This document shows positions 11,942 to 25,254 of a stretch of 64,000 nucleotides of DNA, one piece after another. How positions within the stretch are numbered: position 1 is the first letter of the stretch; every line of letters begins with the position of its first letter. The stretch is taken from NCBI GenBank assembly GCA_028564705.1, contig JAPXFQ010000075.1, forward strand, positions 1,426,001 to 1,490,000, given 5' to 3'. The translations under genes and the position numbers were made by a program. This DNA comes from Apricaphanius iberus. Taxonomy: Eukaryota; Chordata; Actinopteri; Cyprinodontiformes; Aphaniidae. A model generated the notes under the pieces. It saw nothing but the letters and a program-made list of their open reading frames with translations. It had not been told where the DNA came from and ran no database searches.

Positions 11942-13282
11942 CAGTGGGGAGAAGTATTTGATACACTGCTGATTTCTGACGTGTTTCCCACCTACAAAGC
12001 ATGCCACGGTCTGTAATTTGTATTAATGCTACTCTTCAACTGTGAGGGACAGAATCCAAAACATAAATGCAGAAAATAACAGTGGATGATTTTTATATTA
12101 TTAACTTCCATTTTATTGCATGACATAAGTATTTAATCACTTATCAACCAGTAAGAATTCAGGCTCCCACAGGCCTGTTAGTTATTTTTTAAGAAGCACT
12201 CCTGCTCTCCACTCATTACCTGTATTAACTGTACTTGCTTGAACTCATTACCTGTATAAAAAGACACCTGTCCACACACTCAAACAAACTCCAACCTCTC
12301 CACAATGGCCAAGACCAGAGAACTGTGTAAGGACATCAGGGATAAAATTGTAGACCTACACAAGGATGGGATGGGCTACAGGACAATAGGAAAGAAGCTT
12401 AATGAGTAGGCAACAACTGTTGGTGCAATAATTAGAAAATGGAAAAAGTTCAAGACGACGGTCAATCTCCATCAGTCTGGACCACTATGCAAGATCTCTC
12501 CTCATGGGGCACCACTGATCATGAGGAGAGTGAGGGATGAGCCCAGAACTAAACAGCGGAATGGGAGAAGGTCATGTGGTCTGAGGAGACAAAAGTGGAG
12601 CTAAACTCCACTCACCGTGTTTGGAGAAGGAAGAAGGATGAGTAAAACCCCAAGAACACCATCCAGACTGTGAAGCATAGAGGTGGAAACATCATTCCTT
12701 GGGGATGGTTTTCTGCAAAGGGGACAGGATGACTGTACAGTATTGAGGGGAGATCTTGGCCAACATTCTCCTTCCTTCAGTAAGACCATTGAAGATGGGT
12801 CATTGCTGGGTCTTCCAGCATGGCAACGACCCGAAACACACAGCCAGGGCAACTAAGATGTGGCTCCGTAGGAAACATCTCAAGGTCCTGGAGTGGCCTA
12901 GCCAATCGCCAGACCTGAATCCATAGAAAATCTTTGGAGAGAGATGAAAATCCGTACCTAGCAACAGCCCCAAAACCTGAACGCTTTGGAGAAGATCTCT
13001 ATGTAGGAGTGGGCCAAAATCCCTGCTGTAGTGTGTGCAAACCTGGTGAAGAACTACAGAAAACGTCTAATCTCTGTAATTGCAAATAAAGGTTTCTGTA
13101 CCAATTATTGAGTTCTGTTTGTCTGAGGTATCAAATGCTTATGTCATACAAAAAAATTTTAATTAATTATTTAAAAATCCCCCGCTGTGATTTTCTGCAT
13201 TTTTGTTTTGGATTCTGTCCCTTAGAGTTGAAGAGTAGCTTTAATACAAATTACAGACCTCTACATACGTTGTAGGTGGGAT
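11942..13282 (+). mobile_element. Tc1/mariner element with long inverted repeats, decayed
   Basis: The left end CAGTGGGGAGAAGTATTTGA follows a TA. The left segment CACCTACAAAGC...GTCTGTAATTTGTATTAATG..CTACTCTTCAACTGTGAGGG is mirrored at 13160-13282 (CCCTTAGAGTTGAAGAGTAG ... GTTGTAGGTGGG), so the inverted repeats exceed 100 bp. The outermost part of the right repeat is missing, and another repeat abuts there. The transposase (from ATGGCCAAGACCAGAGAACT at 12305) has an internal stop after GKKLNE, a deletion in the middle and further frame breaks. Confidence 0.88.
12305..13090 (+). pseudogene. Tc1-like transposase pseudogene
   Basis: Begins [20 protein letters not shown], the usual N-terminus of this Tc1 transposase type, and continues [11 protein letters not shown] followed by a stop. 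Downstream the frame is lost and roughly 150 bp of the central part are deleted near 12550. The catalytic C-terminal region (CCAGCATGGCAACGACCC; CAGACCTGAATCCATAGAAA) is recognisable at nucleotide level. Confidence 0.8.
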
Positions 13283-13400
13283 TACTGAAATAAATCATGG
13301 TTTTTCATGATATTCTGATTTAATGAGCAGCACCTTTACAATGAATTACACTTGTGAAAGAGAAAAATTAGCGTGATGTTACCTTCTGTAGTTTAGGTAG
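13283..13400 (-). repeat. dispersed repeat R2, inverted partner of 17925-18045
   Basis: The reverse complement matches 17925-18045 over about 110 bp (shared CAGAAGGTAAC, TTTCTCTTTCACAAGTGTAA, TGCTGCTCAT, GAATATCATGA blocks). This copy directly abuts the truncated right end of the neighbouring Tc1 element. Confidence 0.75.
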
Positions 13401-13499
13401 ATGAAGGTCTTGGTTACATCTGAGTAAAATAATTTCTATAAATGTCAGAGGATCTCTTTTTAAAAATATATATTTTACTATCCCTTGCAATACCACCAC

Positions 13500-13812
13500 A
13501 GACCACAAGGGCTCCGCGGACCCCCGGTTGAGTAACAATGAACTACACCATCTATCCTTTGCTGGGTCGCAGGGTGAGGGGCGAGGAAGTTTACCAGTCT
13601 ATTGCAGGGCAACATAGAGACACACTGGTCAAACAGCCATGCATGCAAACACGCACACACACACACACACAAGTAAGTGCAATATTAGAGAGACCAATTA
13701 ACAAAATAGTGATGTTTTAGGACTATGGGAGGAAGCCGGAGTACCTGGAGGGAACCTACGCATGCACAGGGAGAACAAGTAAACTCCATGCAGAAAGAAC
13801 CCAGGACCTTCT
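13500..13812 (+). repeat. dispersed teleost repeat, unclassified, with CA tract
   Basis: The ordered blocks CCAGTCTATTGCAGGGCAAC, AGAGAGACCAATTAACAAAA and GGAGGAAGCCGGAGTACCTG then GGGAGAACAAGTAAACTCCA form a repeat seen very often in fish genomes. A CA microsatellite sits at 13651-13671. There is no coding potential. Confidence 0.65.
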
Positions 13813-13861
13813 GGCAGCAAAATAGTAACTTTTTATTATTATTAATATAATAACTTTATAA

Positions 13862-14995
13862 ATGCAAGCCAGTAAAGCAAGCCAGGTTGGCCTCTTCAGT
13901 GCTGTTCATAGACTGTTCACATCATATCTCACAGACAGGACTTTCATGGTAAGTTTTGATAACTGTTCATCTAAGGTCCACAAGATCACATGCGGTGTGC
14001 CCCAGGGTTCAGTTTTAGTCCCAGTGCTTTTTAACCTGTATATGCTCCCTCTTGGCAGTGTCATCAGAAGACATGGAGTTAAGTTTAACAGTTATGCTGA
14101 TGATACACAGTTGTACATCTCCATGTCTCCTGATGACACACGGCCAATGGATGCACTTTTTAACCACATTTTAGACATCAAATCTTGGATGGCATAAAAC
14201 TTTCTCCAGCTCAACCATGACAAAACTGAAGTTTTAGTCATCGGTCCTGAGGCTCAGAGGGAGAAACCTTTACCAAAATCATTGTCTTTTAATCCCTCTT
14301 TACAACTGAGAAACCTGGGTGTGATTTTTTACTATGAGCTGACTTTTATTCCACACATTAAAAATATTACTAAAATAGGTTTTTATCACCTGAAGAGCAT
14401 CGCCAGAGTCCGCGCGTTTTTCACTATTATGGCCCTCACCTCTGGAACAGGCTGCCGGAGGACCTCAGGGCCACAGAGAACATTCATGTTTTTAAGAGCA
14501 GACTCAAGACTTACCTTTTTAGCTGCACTTTTAACTGATTATCATTTATAATATCTATTTAACAGCTCTGCGTGTTTTATTTGATTGAATATTTAGTTTA
14601 GCTTTTAACTGATTATTATTCATTGATTATTTATCTGCTTTGCACTTTTATTTGATCATATCTTATCATTGCCTTATACTTTATAATTTAAAATGCTATC
14701 AGTCTTAACATTTTTATCAGTATTTTACTACTTAATCTCATTATCTGCTATTAATTTTAATATTTTAGCTTTGTATTTTAATCATCCTTCCAGTGTTTCG
14801 TCTGTGGGAGCCCTTTTCATCTGGAACGGTGGTCGGCTATAGCTGCCTGGGTGCTCTCCAGGTAGTGCTTCGGTGGAGGTGGGGGTACCAGCCCTCCCTC
14901 CTCTGGGTTTGTGGGGTCATTTTAATCTGTAAACCACTTTGAGAAGCTATGTTGTTTGAAAAGCACGTTATAAATAAAGTGTGATTGATTGATGG
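13862..14995 (+). mobile_element. L2-like LINE, 3' truncated-orf copy
   Basis: Reverse transcriptase segments are readable: ITCGVPQGSVLVPVLFNLYM (RT block 3) and NSYADDTQLYISM, which holds the catalytic YADD. An in-frame stop follows (14195-14197), then FLQLNHDKTEVLVIGPEAQR, then LRNLGVIFYYELTFIPHIKN. The sequence jumps from SIARVRAFF to the C-terminal GCRRTSGPQRTF-type block with a frame change, an internal deletion. The 3' end carries AAAGCACGTTATAAATAAAG and a short TGATTGATTGATGG tail, typical of L2-clade elements. Confidence 0.85.
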
Positions 14996-16849
14996 ATTAA
15001 ACAACAATAACTTTTTCCTTTCACTTTTTAATCTTAATAAAAACTGTCTAATCAACTGATGCATTCTGATTTTAAAAAGCCTGCATTTTACATTGCGCAG
15101 TTAGCTTCCACATTTAATCTAATGTTAAAAGTCAAGAATATCAAAAGTCACTAAAAATGTACAACTATCCTTGCATGTGTTGTTTTTGTTTTGCCACCTG
15201 ATTATGGTCATTTGGTTTGTAATTTGATAGCAAATCAATAAAAACTCTAAAAAAACAATAGTGAATAGTTTTAGTACACTTTTATTCTAAATATATGAGT
15301 GTAATTGTCAAATCTAGCATTTTCGTTTATTAACTTTTTCTAAAATTCAATACTTTGTCAGTTTGTTTGATTCGTTTAACTTTCTTACATTATTTACTCT
15401 GCAGCACACACAATTAAGATTCAACAGTTGGTTAACTTCACTGTTCAACACTGATTAGGTTTAGAAATATTGCGCATCCCCTGTTATTAGTGGGACATTT
15501 TAGTTTGCAAATAAGACGGAAAACATCTGAATAAAGGCTATAAAAACTGGACCAAAGATTGGCAGCACATTTCAGCTATTAGCTGACCAGGACCTCTGCA
15601 TATCGGCATTGGCACAGAAAAAAAAAACATCGTTCGATAGTATGCAACCCCCTTTACTTTGATATCCCACAATAAAGTCCAGTGCAACCAATTGCCTTAT
15701 ATACATTAAATTGCGCATTAACATTAAATCCCAAATAAGAAATTATTCTATCAAATATGTGGATCTGTTATTTGATTTTTACTTTTTTTCCCACTCAGAT
15801 TTCTTCCAAACTAAGCATATGTATAAAATAAAAAAAATGTCTCTATTATGACTACTCAATAAGAGGTTTCCAAAAAAATGTCAGAAAATTGTATATTATA
15901 GCATAATTACAACTTTTTGAAATGTTCTAACAGGTTGAGACAAAGGATGTTTTTTTTTTCGCCGAAATGCCTCATTGCTAAGTGTTGAGTACGGAAAAAT
16001 CATTTTAATCACTGCTTGGTTCGTCTTTACAAATGTGTGTTCATAAACGTCTTTCAAAAAATGTGGAAGCTAAGGTTTCTCAATCAAGAGCTGAGTTCTG
16101 CAGAAACATCCCATCATTCAGCTTCATCCGACAGTGAAGCTTTGTGTGTGCCTTTGCAATGAGTGAAAGACGCATTATTATCATTGAGAACATTAAAGTA
16201 GGTTCAGTTTTAATGATATTGCTGACTAATGATGAAAGCGCCTCATTGCTGGCATTTGTTGCACATCTTCATGGATCTAATCTGCAGACCAAAATGTAGA
16301 GCAGCGAAAGCAGCATGAGAAACAGTAGCTGCCGTTGTTTTAACCAAACACAGCAGAGATCAGATGGTTTTGGTTTTTTTGGTACTCAAGCTGAAGAGCC
16401 AGTGAGTTCTGTCAGATGCTCAGCATCATCTCCTCAGGCTAATTGAGAGAGCAATTCTGCTGAATTGCTTACCAACAAGCCTAAATATGATGAGAAGTTG
16501 CCGGTTAAAGGGGCAGTTCGATCTACAGCGCATGTTGAATGGCTTGAGGCTTTTCCCAAATAGCTAAAGGATTAATACAGCTAGAAGGTTGATTACATTC
16601 CCATCAACGTGGTTAGTGAAAGTAAAAGTATTGCTAATGTTAATTTCCCTAATCCTTGACCCGGGTACTGCCTGGTTCTCTTTATTGCTCCAATGTCGAC
16701 GCCGTTCAGACAGCATCTTCCTTTCATTGAGGGTATAACCTAACACTGTTACTGTGAACTATATTGTAAGATTAATTGATTTCATTTCACATTTGTAAAC
16801 ATGTAAATATTACAGAAACATGAAAGTTTACAAATTGCTCTCATGTTTA
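14996..16849. other. intronic DNA, nothing recognised
   Basis: About 1.85 kb of AT-rich intron without recognisable exon, RNA gene or named repeat. Confidence 0.5.
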
Positions 16850-17012
16850 GGATTTCAATATTTAAGAGGAAAAGTTCAAGTGATAAAATGTATCTGAAAA
16901 ATTATTGCAGAGTTTGCACACTTTAAGTATTGGTTCCTGATTTCCGTCATCTTTAACGGGTATGAGTACATTAGATCGGTATCAGCCCGATACCGGAACT
17001 GGTGCATCCTTA
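16850..17012 (-). mobile_element. hAT-type MITE, CGGTATC family, 5' half
   Basis: Ends CGATACCGGAACTGGTGCATCC, the complement of the GGGATGCACC terminus seen at 8974. The body shares AATTATTGCAGAGTTTGCACA with the other copies. Only the half next to this terminus is present. Confidence 0.7.
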
Positions 17013-17104
17013 GAAATGATATGCTCTCTGTAGCAATACGCAAAGCCAGGGTTGGTTTCCTGACATGCACCTGGCTTAAAAAAAAAAAAAGTCCTATGAT
17101 TTTT

Positions 17105-17240
17105 AATACGGATGCAACGATAACACTTTTTCAAACGGACATGATACCGATACTTGGGCCAGAGTACTTGCCGATACCAAGTTCCAATGCCAATACTTTT
17201 ACTACACAATAAAATGCAATGAATTGGAAGACAGGTTTTA
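17105..17240 (-). mobile_element. hAT-type MITE, CGGTATC family, 3' half
   Basis: Reverse-complement match to the far half of the copy at 17470-17800 (shared GATACCGATACTTGG, CAATACTTTTACTACACAATAA, GCAATGAATTG, GACAGGTTTTATTTTC). The two copies face each other about 400 bp apart. Confidence 0.75.
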
Positions 17241-17469
17241 TTTTCTTCTCTGCTTGTTACATCACACCAACACGTGTCTAAAATATGTTTCATAATCATA
17301 TGAAGGTCATAATTTCCGTGAATGCTAAAGGAAATGTGTTCATATTTTGATTTCCCTAAAAGAACACACTTGGCCCATCCTTAAATGCTCCTTTCACACT
17401 CTGCTTACTTAAAGAAGACTTTTTATTTTAACATATTTCTGTTCTTTAAAAAGAAATCACTAAATAAAC

Positions 17470-17800
17470 TTTTATAGATGCTCCGACACTGTTCTTATGT
17501 TCTGTATCAGTTGAAGGTAACCTATTCCATGAACCGATACTTAAAATGTGGAAACTCTGCAATAATTTCTCAGAAAAAGTTAATTTTTAACTTGACATTT
17601 TTGGTTTGTGGTCATTTTTATTCATATTGTATTATTTTATCCAATTCACCATCATTTATTGCAACAAGCAGAGAAAAAAATAAAAACCTGTCTTTCAATT
17701 CATTGCATTTTATTGTGTAGTAGAAGTATCGGTATTGGTACTTGGTATTGGCAATTACTCAAATCCAAGTATTGGTATCGTATCTGTTTTTAAAAAAAGA
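17470..17800 (+). mobile_element. hAT-type MITE, CGGTATC family, nearly full length
   Basis: Contains the family blocks in order: GATGCTCCGACACT at the left, AAAATGTGGAAACTCTGCAA, AATTCACCATCATTTATTGC, AATTCATTGCATTTTATTGT, and GTATTGGTATCGTATCTG at the right. It is noncoding; open frames across it are chance. Confidence 0.75.
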
Positions 17801-17924
17801 AAAAAGTGGTATTGTTGCTTTCCTGTAAGCTTTAGATTGGGTTTTACAGGTCAACCATTACAGAAATGACAGAAATGGGTTATTATTTTATTCAGACGTG
17901 ACTAAGACCTTTATCGACCTGAGC

Positions 17925-18350
17925 TACAGAAGGTAACCTGACCCTAAATTTTCTCTTTCACAAGTGTAATTCATTTTACAGATGCTGCTCATGAAGTTAG
18001 AATATCATGACAAAGTTAATTTATTTCAATAATTCCATTTAAAACCTGAAACATGTACATCAGATCCATTCATTACACACCAACTGATATATGTCAAATA
18101 TTTATTTATTTTCATTTTCACAATTATAACTAACAACTAATGAAAGTCCCAAATTCAGTATCTTTGAAAATTAGAATACTGTGAAAATACTGAAGACAAC
18201 TGGTGCCACACTCTAATGAAAAATACTGTATATAGTATATTGTTGCTATATGAGAGAGTTACTCTTTTGTTTCCTAATGTCCAGACGCTGATGCATATGT
18301 ATTCCTGTTTTGCTAAATTTTTCTGGAAACTGCCTAAATATGCCAAGGAG
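17925..18350 (+). repeat. dispersed repeat R2 / Tc1-like end
   Basis: The first 110 bp are the inverted partner of 13283-13400. The following ATGAAGTTAGAATATCATGA and later TTTGAAAATTAGAATACTGTGAAAA are inverted with respect to each other and resemble the ends of a Tc1-like family whose termini read AAAATTAGAATAT. This is probably an internally deleted element. Confidence 0.55.
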
Positions 18351-18459
18351 CTGCTGATTTATGCTTTCTGTTCTGGAAATGACAACTGAAAGCCACTCTG
18401 AACAGTGCCGACGATCTCTTTGGATCTCCCCTCTCCACGACGAGCTCCGGCCGTACTCA

Positions 18460-19801
<1,342 letters not shown>

Positions 19802-20087
19802 TAGGGATGTAAGAATACAATATGCTGATATATCTGGATATTTTACTATTGTATCGATATTAAAAAGCAATGTAGCGATTTTGTCTTTTTATTTTTTATT
19901 TTTTTTATTTTTTTGGAACCACTGAGTGTTTAGAATGCTTACAATTTTTCTAAAGTTGTATTAAGTAAAAAAAAATTAAAACAAATAGTTTAAATCATAA
20001 TCTCGCAATATATTGCAATGTATAGTATCATCCCCCTATGTCGTGCTGCATATCGTATCAACAGGTTGTTACAGATGCACATCCCTT
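19802..20087. mobile_element. hAT-type MITE, TAGGGATGTAA family, complete
   Basis: Starts TAGGGATGTAAGAATACAAT and ends ACAGATGCACATCCCTT. The flanks ACTCCAAC (19794-19801) and ACTCCACT (20088-20095) agree at 6 of 8 positions, consistent with an aged 8-bp hAT duplication. The core contains GATATTAAAAAGCAATGTAG and ATTGCAATGTATAGTATCA blocks shared with neighbouring copies. Confidence 0.8.
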
Positions 20088-20477
20088 ACTCCACTGTTCA
20101 AAAGCCAAAAGAAGAATTTTAAAATAAACTTTGTAATAATTACAACAATACATGCAACACCTGCTATCTTAAAGTGTGTAGTAGTGTAGCAGTGCTGCTG
20201 ATTGGAAATTAAATATTTGTCCACGTCCACTAATGCCTGACCCGGCAAAAAGCAACGAATCGGCCGCAGGTCGGAGTTGGCCAGCAGAACCTCATCACTC
20301 AAACCTAAATCCTTCAAAAACTAAGAGCTCTCACCATTTGTGTTGAATAAGTACATCCACCAAAACCATGTACTTTAATGCATTTTTTTTTTAGTTTAGG
20401 CAAATTCAAAAAAGGATTACTGCTCGTACGCTTTGACGAACACATGGGAATGTATCTTGTTTTCAATACAACGATTA

Positions 20478-20830
20478 GGGATGTAGGAAAATATCACTGT
20501 ATTACTAGTCAAAAGCAATGTATGTATTCTTTTTTTTTTTCAGAAAAAGAATGGAACCACCAATGACAGTAATGTGTGTAGAGAAATTAAAAGAATGACT
20601 GACAGTCAGTAGCAGTTTTCACCATCTTCCTTCCAGAGGATCAACTAGAGCTGGTAATAAAATGAATGTAGAATGTAAGAAATAAATTTGAGTGTTTAAA
20701 ATGCAGTGAAGTTTTTCTACAGCTGAATGAAGTTGGAAAAAAAAAAACACGAAAACTGCAGTATATAAAGTCTTACTCACTGCGTCGCAATATATTTTAT
20801 CGCCCCCTACCTCGTATTGTGATTACTCTA
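20478..20830. mobile_element. hAT-type MITE, TAGGGATGTAA family, truncated
   Basis: Starts TTAGGGATGTAGGAAAATAT and shares the AAAAGCAATGTATG block and the TCGCAATATATTTTATCGCCCCCTACCTCG block with the copy at 19802. The right terminal repeat is not recognisable. Confidence 0.65.
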
Positions 20831-21907
20831 ATAAGTTTTCTCTCTTTTTATGGTCATAAGAAAAAGTTGTCAGGAAAAATGCATTGCCACATCTCTTTTA
20901 ATCGCTGTGTCCGATTTTTTTGTTTTTTTTGTTACTGTATTTGGTACAGGAAGGGATATTGCCAATCCCTAAAAGATGCTTCAATGAAGTGTTTTAGTAT
21001 TTTCTGTCTGAGCGACTGCCTGTTTAGAAGTTTGACTTCATGAAAGAGGGGAAAAAACTATCAGAAAGGTTTCTGATGATGGGTAGTTGATGAGAAATTT
21101 CCTTCACTGACTCTATAAATTGCTGCAGATAGATATGATACCGTCACAGATAAGCCCTTTTTATAGAAACCACACAATTAAAAGACGACTATGGTTAAAA
21201 GAGGAAGCACAGCTCTTTTACAGCTCACAATTTGTTGCCTGATTCCTGGACAGCCTGGAAACTGGCTCAGGAGGCGCTGCTGTTTGGGTTTACAAAGCTG
21301 CATGAAGTCAGACAAGCTTTCAAACCTGTAGGTGGTTGAAGAAAGACCTGCACAGGATTTTTCTCTTAAGCAACAATAATTATTAACCTCTATGCACAAA
21401 AAATCCCTTACACAAAAAGCAATCTGACCAGCTCAATTCTTGACCAACTCAGTCCCCTTCAGAATCAGCCGTTTAGGAGGCTCTGTCACTAGCTGCTTCT
21501 ATGCACATTGGGATTATTGTGACATCATAATGAGGCTTTTTTGACAGAAGCAAAAATTTGCTTTAAAAAATGGCTGATGGGTTCCTTATTCGTGTTTTGG
21601 AGTTTTTATAAAGGCAGCAGGTACCCAAATAGCAACACAAGAGGATGAGAAAAGTGATATTTTCATGATTAGACCCAGATGTGGGAACTGTGCGAATTAA
21701 TTCTACTGAGGAATAACAAGGATTAATTGAGTGAAAAGGACTCCAGTCTCCCATTGTACCTTTTCTACACTTGCTAGGGGAACGCTTGGAAAGCCCAGAG
21801 TTCCCTGTGGCTTTTTGAAGCACATGGCACCCCTTCTGTTCCTCCCCTCCCACGTTAGCTGAGCACTACTCGTCAGGTGGCTGAAAGAACACCACTTTTC
21901 TCCTGCT
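20831..21907. other. intronic DNA, nothing recognised
   Basis: About 1.1 kb of unassigned intron. Short ORFs on both strands without domains. Confidence 0.5.
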
Positions 21908-21911
21908 TATA

Positions 21912-23125
21912 GTGGGGACAGAAACGTATTTAGTCACCCACCAATTGTGCAAGTTCTCCCACTTAAAAAGATGAAAGAGGTTTGTAGTTTTCATCACGTG
22001 TACCTCAACTATGAGAATTTATTTGCAAATTATGTTGGAAAATAGGTTTTTGGTCACCTACAATAAGCAAGATTTCTGGCTCTCACAGACCTGTAGCTTT
22101 TTCTGTAAGAAGCTCCTATGTCTTCCACTTGTTACCTGTATTAATGGCATATTTTTGAGTTTGACTTGTTATGACTGTAAAAGACACCTCTCCACAACAA
22201 AAAACAGTAACGCTCCAAACTCCACCATGGCCAAGACCAAAGAGTTTTCAAAGGACACCAGAAACACAATTGCAGACCTGCATCAGACTGGGTAGACTGA
22301 ATCTGCAATAGGTAAAGCAGCTTGGTGCGAATAAATCAGCGGTGGGAGTAATTATTAGTAAATGGAAGCCTTATAAGACCGCTGATCATTTTGCCTAATC
22401 TGAGGCTACACACAAGATCTCACCCTGTGGGGTCAAAATGACCTCAAGAGCAGTGAGCAACAATCCCAGAACCACACAGGGGGACCTAGTGAATGGGCTG
22501 CAGAGAGCTTGGAACAAAGTAACAAAGGCTACAATCAGTAACACACTACACCACCAGGGACTCAAATCATGCAGTGCCAGATTTGTCCCCCCGCTTAAGC
22601 CTCAAGCAAACTTCAGGCCCATCTGAAGTTTGCTTGATGGCATTTGGATGATCCAGAATAGGACAGGGAGAATGTAATATGGTCAGACAAAACTAGAATA
22701 GAAATTTTTTGGAAAAAACTCAACTTGTCGTGTTTGGAGGAGAAAGAATGCTGAGATGCATCCAAAGAACACAAAACCTAAAGTGAAGCATGGGGGTGGA
22801 AATATCATGCTATGGGGGGGGGGAAATGCTTCACAAGAAGCATTTCAAGGTCCTGGAGTGACCTAGTCAGTCTCCAGCTCTCAACCCTATAGAAAATCTG
22901 AAAAAGTTTCTGAAAGTCCATGTTGCCCACCGACAGACCCAAAACATCACTGCTCTAGAGGAGATCTGCATAGAGGAATGGGCCAAAATACCAGCAACAG
23001 TGTATGAAAAGCTTGTGAAGACTTACAGAAAATGTTTGACATCTCTCATTGCCAACAAAGGGTATATAACAAATTACTGAGATGAACTGTTGTTATTGAC
23101 CAAATACTTAATTTTCCCATAGACT
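21912..23125 (+). mobile_element. Tc1/mariner element, decayed
   Basis: The left end AGTGGGGACAGAAACGTATTTAG follows TATA, and CACCCACCAATTGTGCAAGT is the standard inner part of this teleost Tc1 family's terminal repeat. The transposase begins at 22227 with MAKTKEFSKDTRNTIADLHQ and hits a stop after QTG. Recognisable pieces continue (TRKPHRGT-like, SARFVPPLKPQANF, then YGG..NASQEAF) with frameshifts. The element ends near TTGACCAAATACTTAATTTTCCCAT, with the right inverted repeat truncated. A G10 run at 22815 lies in the middle. Confidence 0.85.
22227..23085 (+). pseudogene. Tc1-like transposase pseudogene
   Basis: Initiator ATG in the context CTCCACCATGG. The N-terminal 22 residues are intact and then a stop follows. 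Downstream nucleotide-level similarity to Tc1 transposase persists to the C-terminus (CCTGGAGTGACCTAGTCAGT; CAACCCTATAGAAAATCTG), but about 200 bp containing the second catalytic Asp region are deleted near 22830. Confidence 0.8.
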
Positions 23126-23129
23126 GTAA

Positions 23130-23635
23130 AAAAGAATAGACAGCGCCTCCTCACTCCTCCCCGTTTACCAGAATGACACACTTTCATGGGGGAATTCATG
23201 GCGGATTCACAGACTCCTCCTCCCCAGCTCATGTTCCTAAAAAGGCCATAGGGGCGGGATCTTCACTGTAGACTCTGCCCTCGCGGGGCGTGTATGGGCA
23301 TGTAGTTCGGTCCCCTCATTAATTATGCAAGATTTCAAAAAATTATCTTACGAAAACCAGCCTGGTGCCCAGGCTTTTTATGAGCCCAGCGTTATCTCAG
23401 GAAGAATATGTAGCCATAGAAAGTTTTTAACAAAATGGGCACCAGGCATTAAAGTTGTTTTTAACGTGTCTAAAGTCCAATGTTTTTAAATGGGGGCCTA
23501 GCGGCCAAATGGAGGTACTACAGCAAGGGAGGAGCAATGGCGGCCTCCATGGCATGCGGTCAAAAAGCAGAGCAGCCAGCGGCCATTGAATTTTCCCCCA
23601 TTATATGCAAATCAATTCGTTTAAAATAACCCAAT
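23130..23635. repeat. probable dispersed repeat, unclassified
   Basis: A segment of moderate GC with blocks such as AATGGGGGCCTAGCGGCC and GCCTGGTGCCCAGGC (self-complementary). Its composition differs from the neighbours. I suspect a repeat but have no second copy in the window. Confidence 0.35.
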
Positions 23636-23964
23636 GTGATTTTTGGTATTTTCTTTTTTTTCATTTCGTCTCTCATGGTTGAGGTTTTAGAAATTACAGG
23701 CCTCTCTCATATTTTTAAGTGTGAGAACTTAAAGAATTGGTGGAATACGCAATACTGTATAACAGAAGAGAACTTTTATTCTTTGAGACTGTTGTGTTCT
23801 GGAAAAATAAGGACCATCATGTGGAAACAAGGGCAACTGCTTTAAAACTGCAACTGGTAAGCAAGTAGCAGCCTGGCTGACAATGCTGGCAGCTCACTCG
23901 ATAAATTAACCAAATAATGTCGCGTTTTTAATATCTATGTTGCAACTAATCTTTATTGCTCTGT

Positions 23965-24095
23965 TTTCCAGTAAAGATTTCCACCTCACTAACGTTTCTG
24001 CTGCATACACCTCCTGCAGATCACAATGTCGTCTGCATACGTCATAATCCATGGAGACTCCTGTCTGTCCGCCGGTCACATCTATAGAAATCTTT
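23965..24095 (-). mobile_element. non-LTR retrotransposon fragment (RTE-like RT core)
   Basis: On the minus strand the region around 24000-24060 reads SPWIMTYADDIVICRR in one frame, an RT catalytic FADDIVIC-type block. The plus-strand text CTGCAGATCACAATGTCGTC recurs at 50789-50808. It is a short relic. Confidence 0.6.
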
Positions 24096-24199
24096 CTTGG
24101 CATGATTGGAAAACATGCAACGGTTGCCTTAAGGATGCTTTGTACAAAGCAACTTGTACATAAAGATGCGCTGATAACCAACATTGTGCAATCCTTACA

Positions 24200-25240
24200 G
24201 GGCGAGTTTCAGTGGAAATAAGAGTCCAACGGTGAGGATGGCAGTCGCTGCTTCACAGTGACTCTGGATCACATGCCTCACAGTGAGGCTGCAGCAGCAT
24301 TATGTTTCTTCCTCTTTGCTGACAGACTGGTCATTGTTCAGGGCATGACTTGCTGTCAAACTCTCATGCAGAGAGGGAAGCAGCAAAAAAACAAAAGATA
24401 TCACACTCATTATAGGGAAGTAGGACTCCTGCCATTTGAAGTCACTTTCCGACTTTCTGCACTTGCCGCCTTTCCACACTTTTTGTCCCCTCCTCCCCCT
24501 TTTAAACTTCAGTGAAAAATCGACATTAATAGGAGTTTCATGTCTGACTGCCCTCGTCTCGCTTGTAAAGACATCCTGTGCCACGCCGCCAAGCCCACAG
24601 GCAGGGACTTTGACGTCACAAAGGAATGCGTCACAAGAAGTTCTGTCGTCTGCTGTGTCTGTGTGAGCTTTGAGGGGGAAGAAGAGACTTGATTCTTTTA
24701 ATAATCTATTTCAGGCCCAACTTTTGTGTCCAGTTCTGCTAAAGGTGCAAAGATAGAAGATCATTGAAGACTTTCAGTTTCATAAGAAATTGAAATCTTC
24801 TGGAGGGATGGGGGAACAAAAAACCCTCCTAAACATTTAATATCCATCTGCATCCCGTCGTGGGCTCTGTGGCCTGTTGTTTGGGTTGGGGGGAGTAGGA
24901 GCAGAGTCTCTATCCCCCCACGCTTCCACCCTGACCTTTGCTTGTTTATCTGTGACCTGATTTCCAGGAAGTGACATGGATTTTGGCCAATTAAGAGCCT
25001 CAGTACCAGTCATTAAAAACTTTTTTTTTTTTTACTCCCAGATGTTTTCTGCACCCTGTAGAAAAAAATTAGCGATGTTGTTTTAGTGAACACGTGTTCA
25101 GCGAGTGCGGCAGGAACAGATGAGGACGTCCAAGATTGAGCCAACTGTTGTTTCCTCACTACATCCAGAAAAACACCCCTCAGTATACAGTCAATTGCTT
25201 GGTGGAAAAATAGAATAGAATGAAATTGGTAGCAGAAGAG
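24200..25240. other. intronic DNA, nothing recognised
   Basis: Unassigned intron with a T-rich and a G-rich stretch. Overlapping short ORFs on both strands carry no domain. Confidence 0.45.
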
Positions 25241-25254
25241 TAGTCTGATACAAT

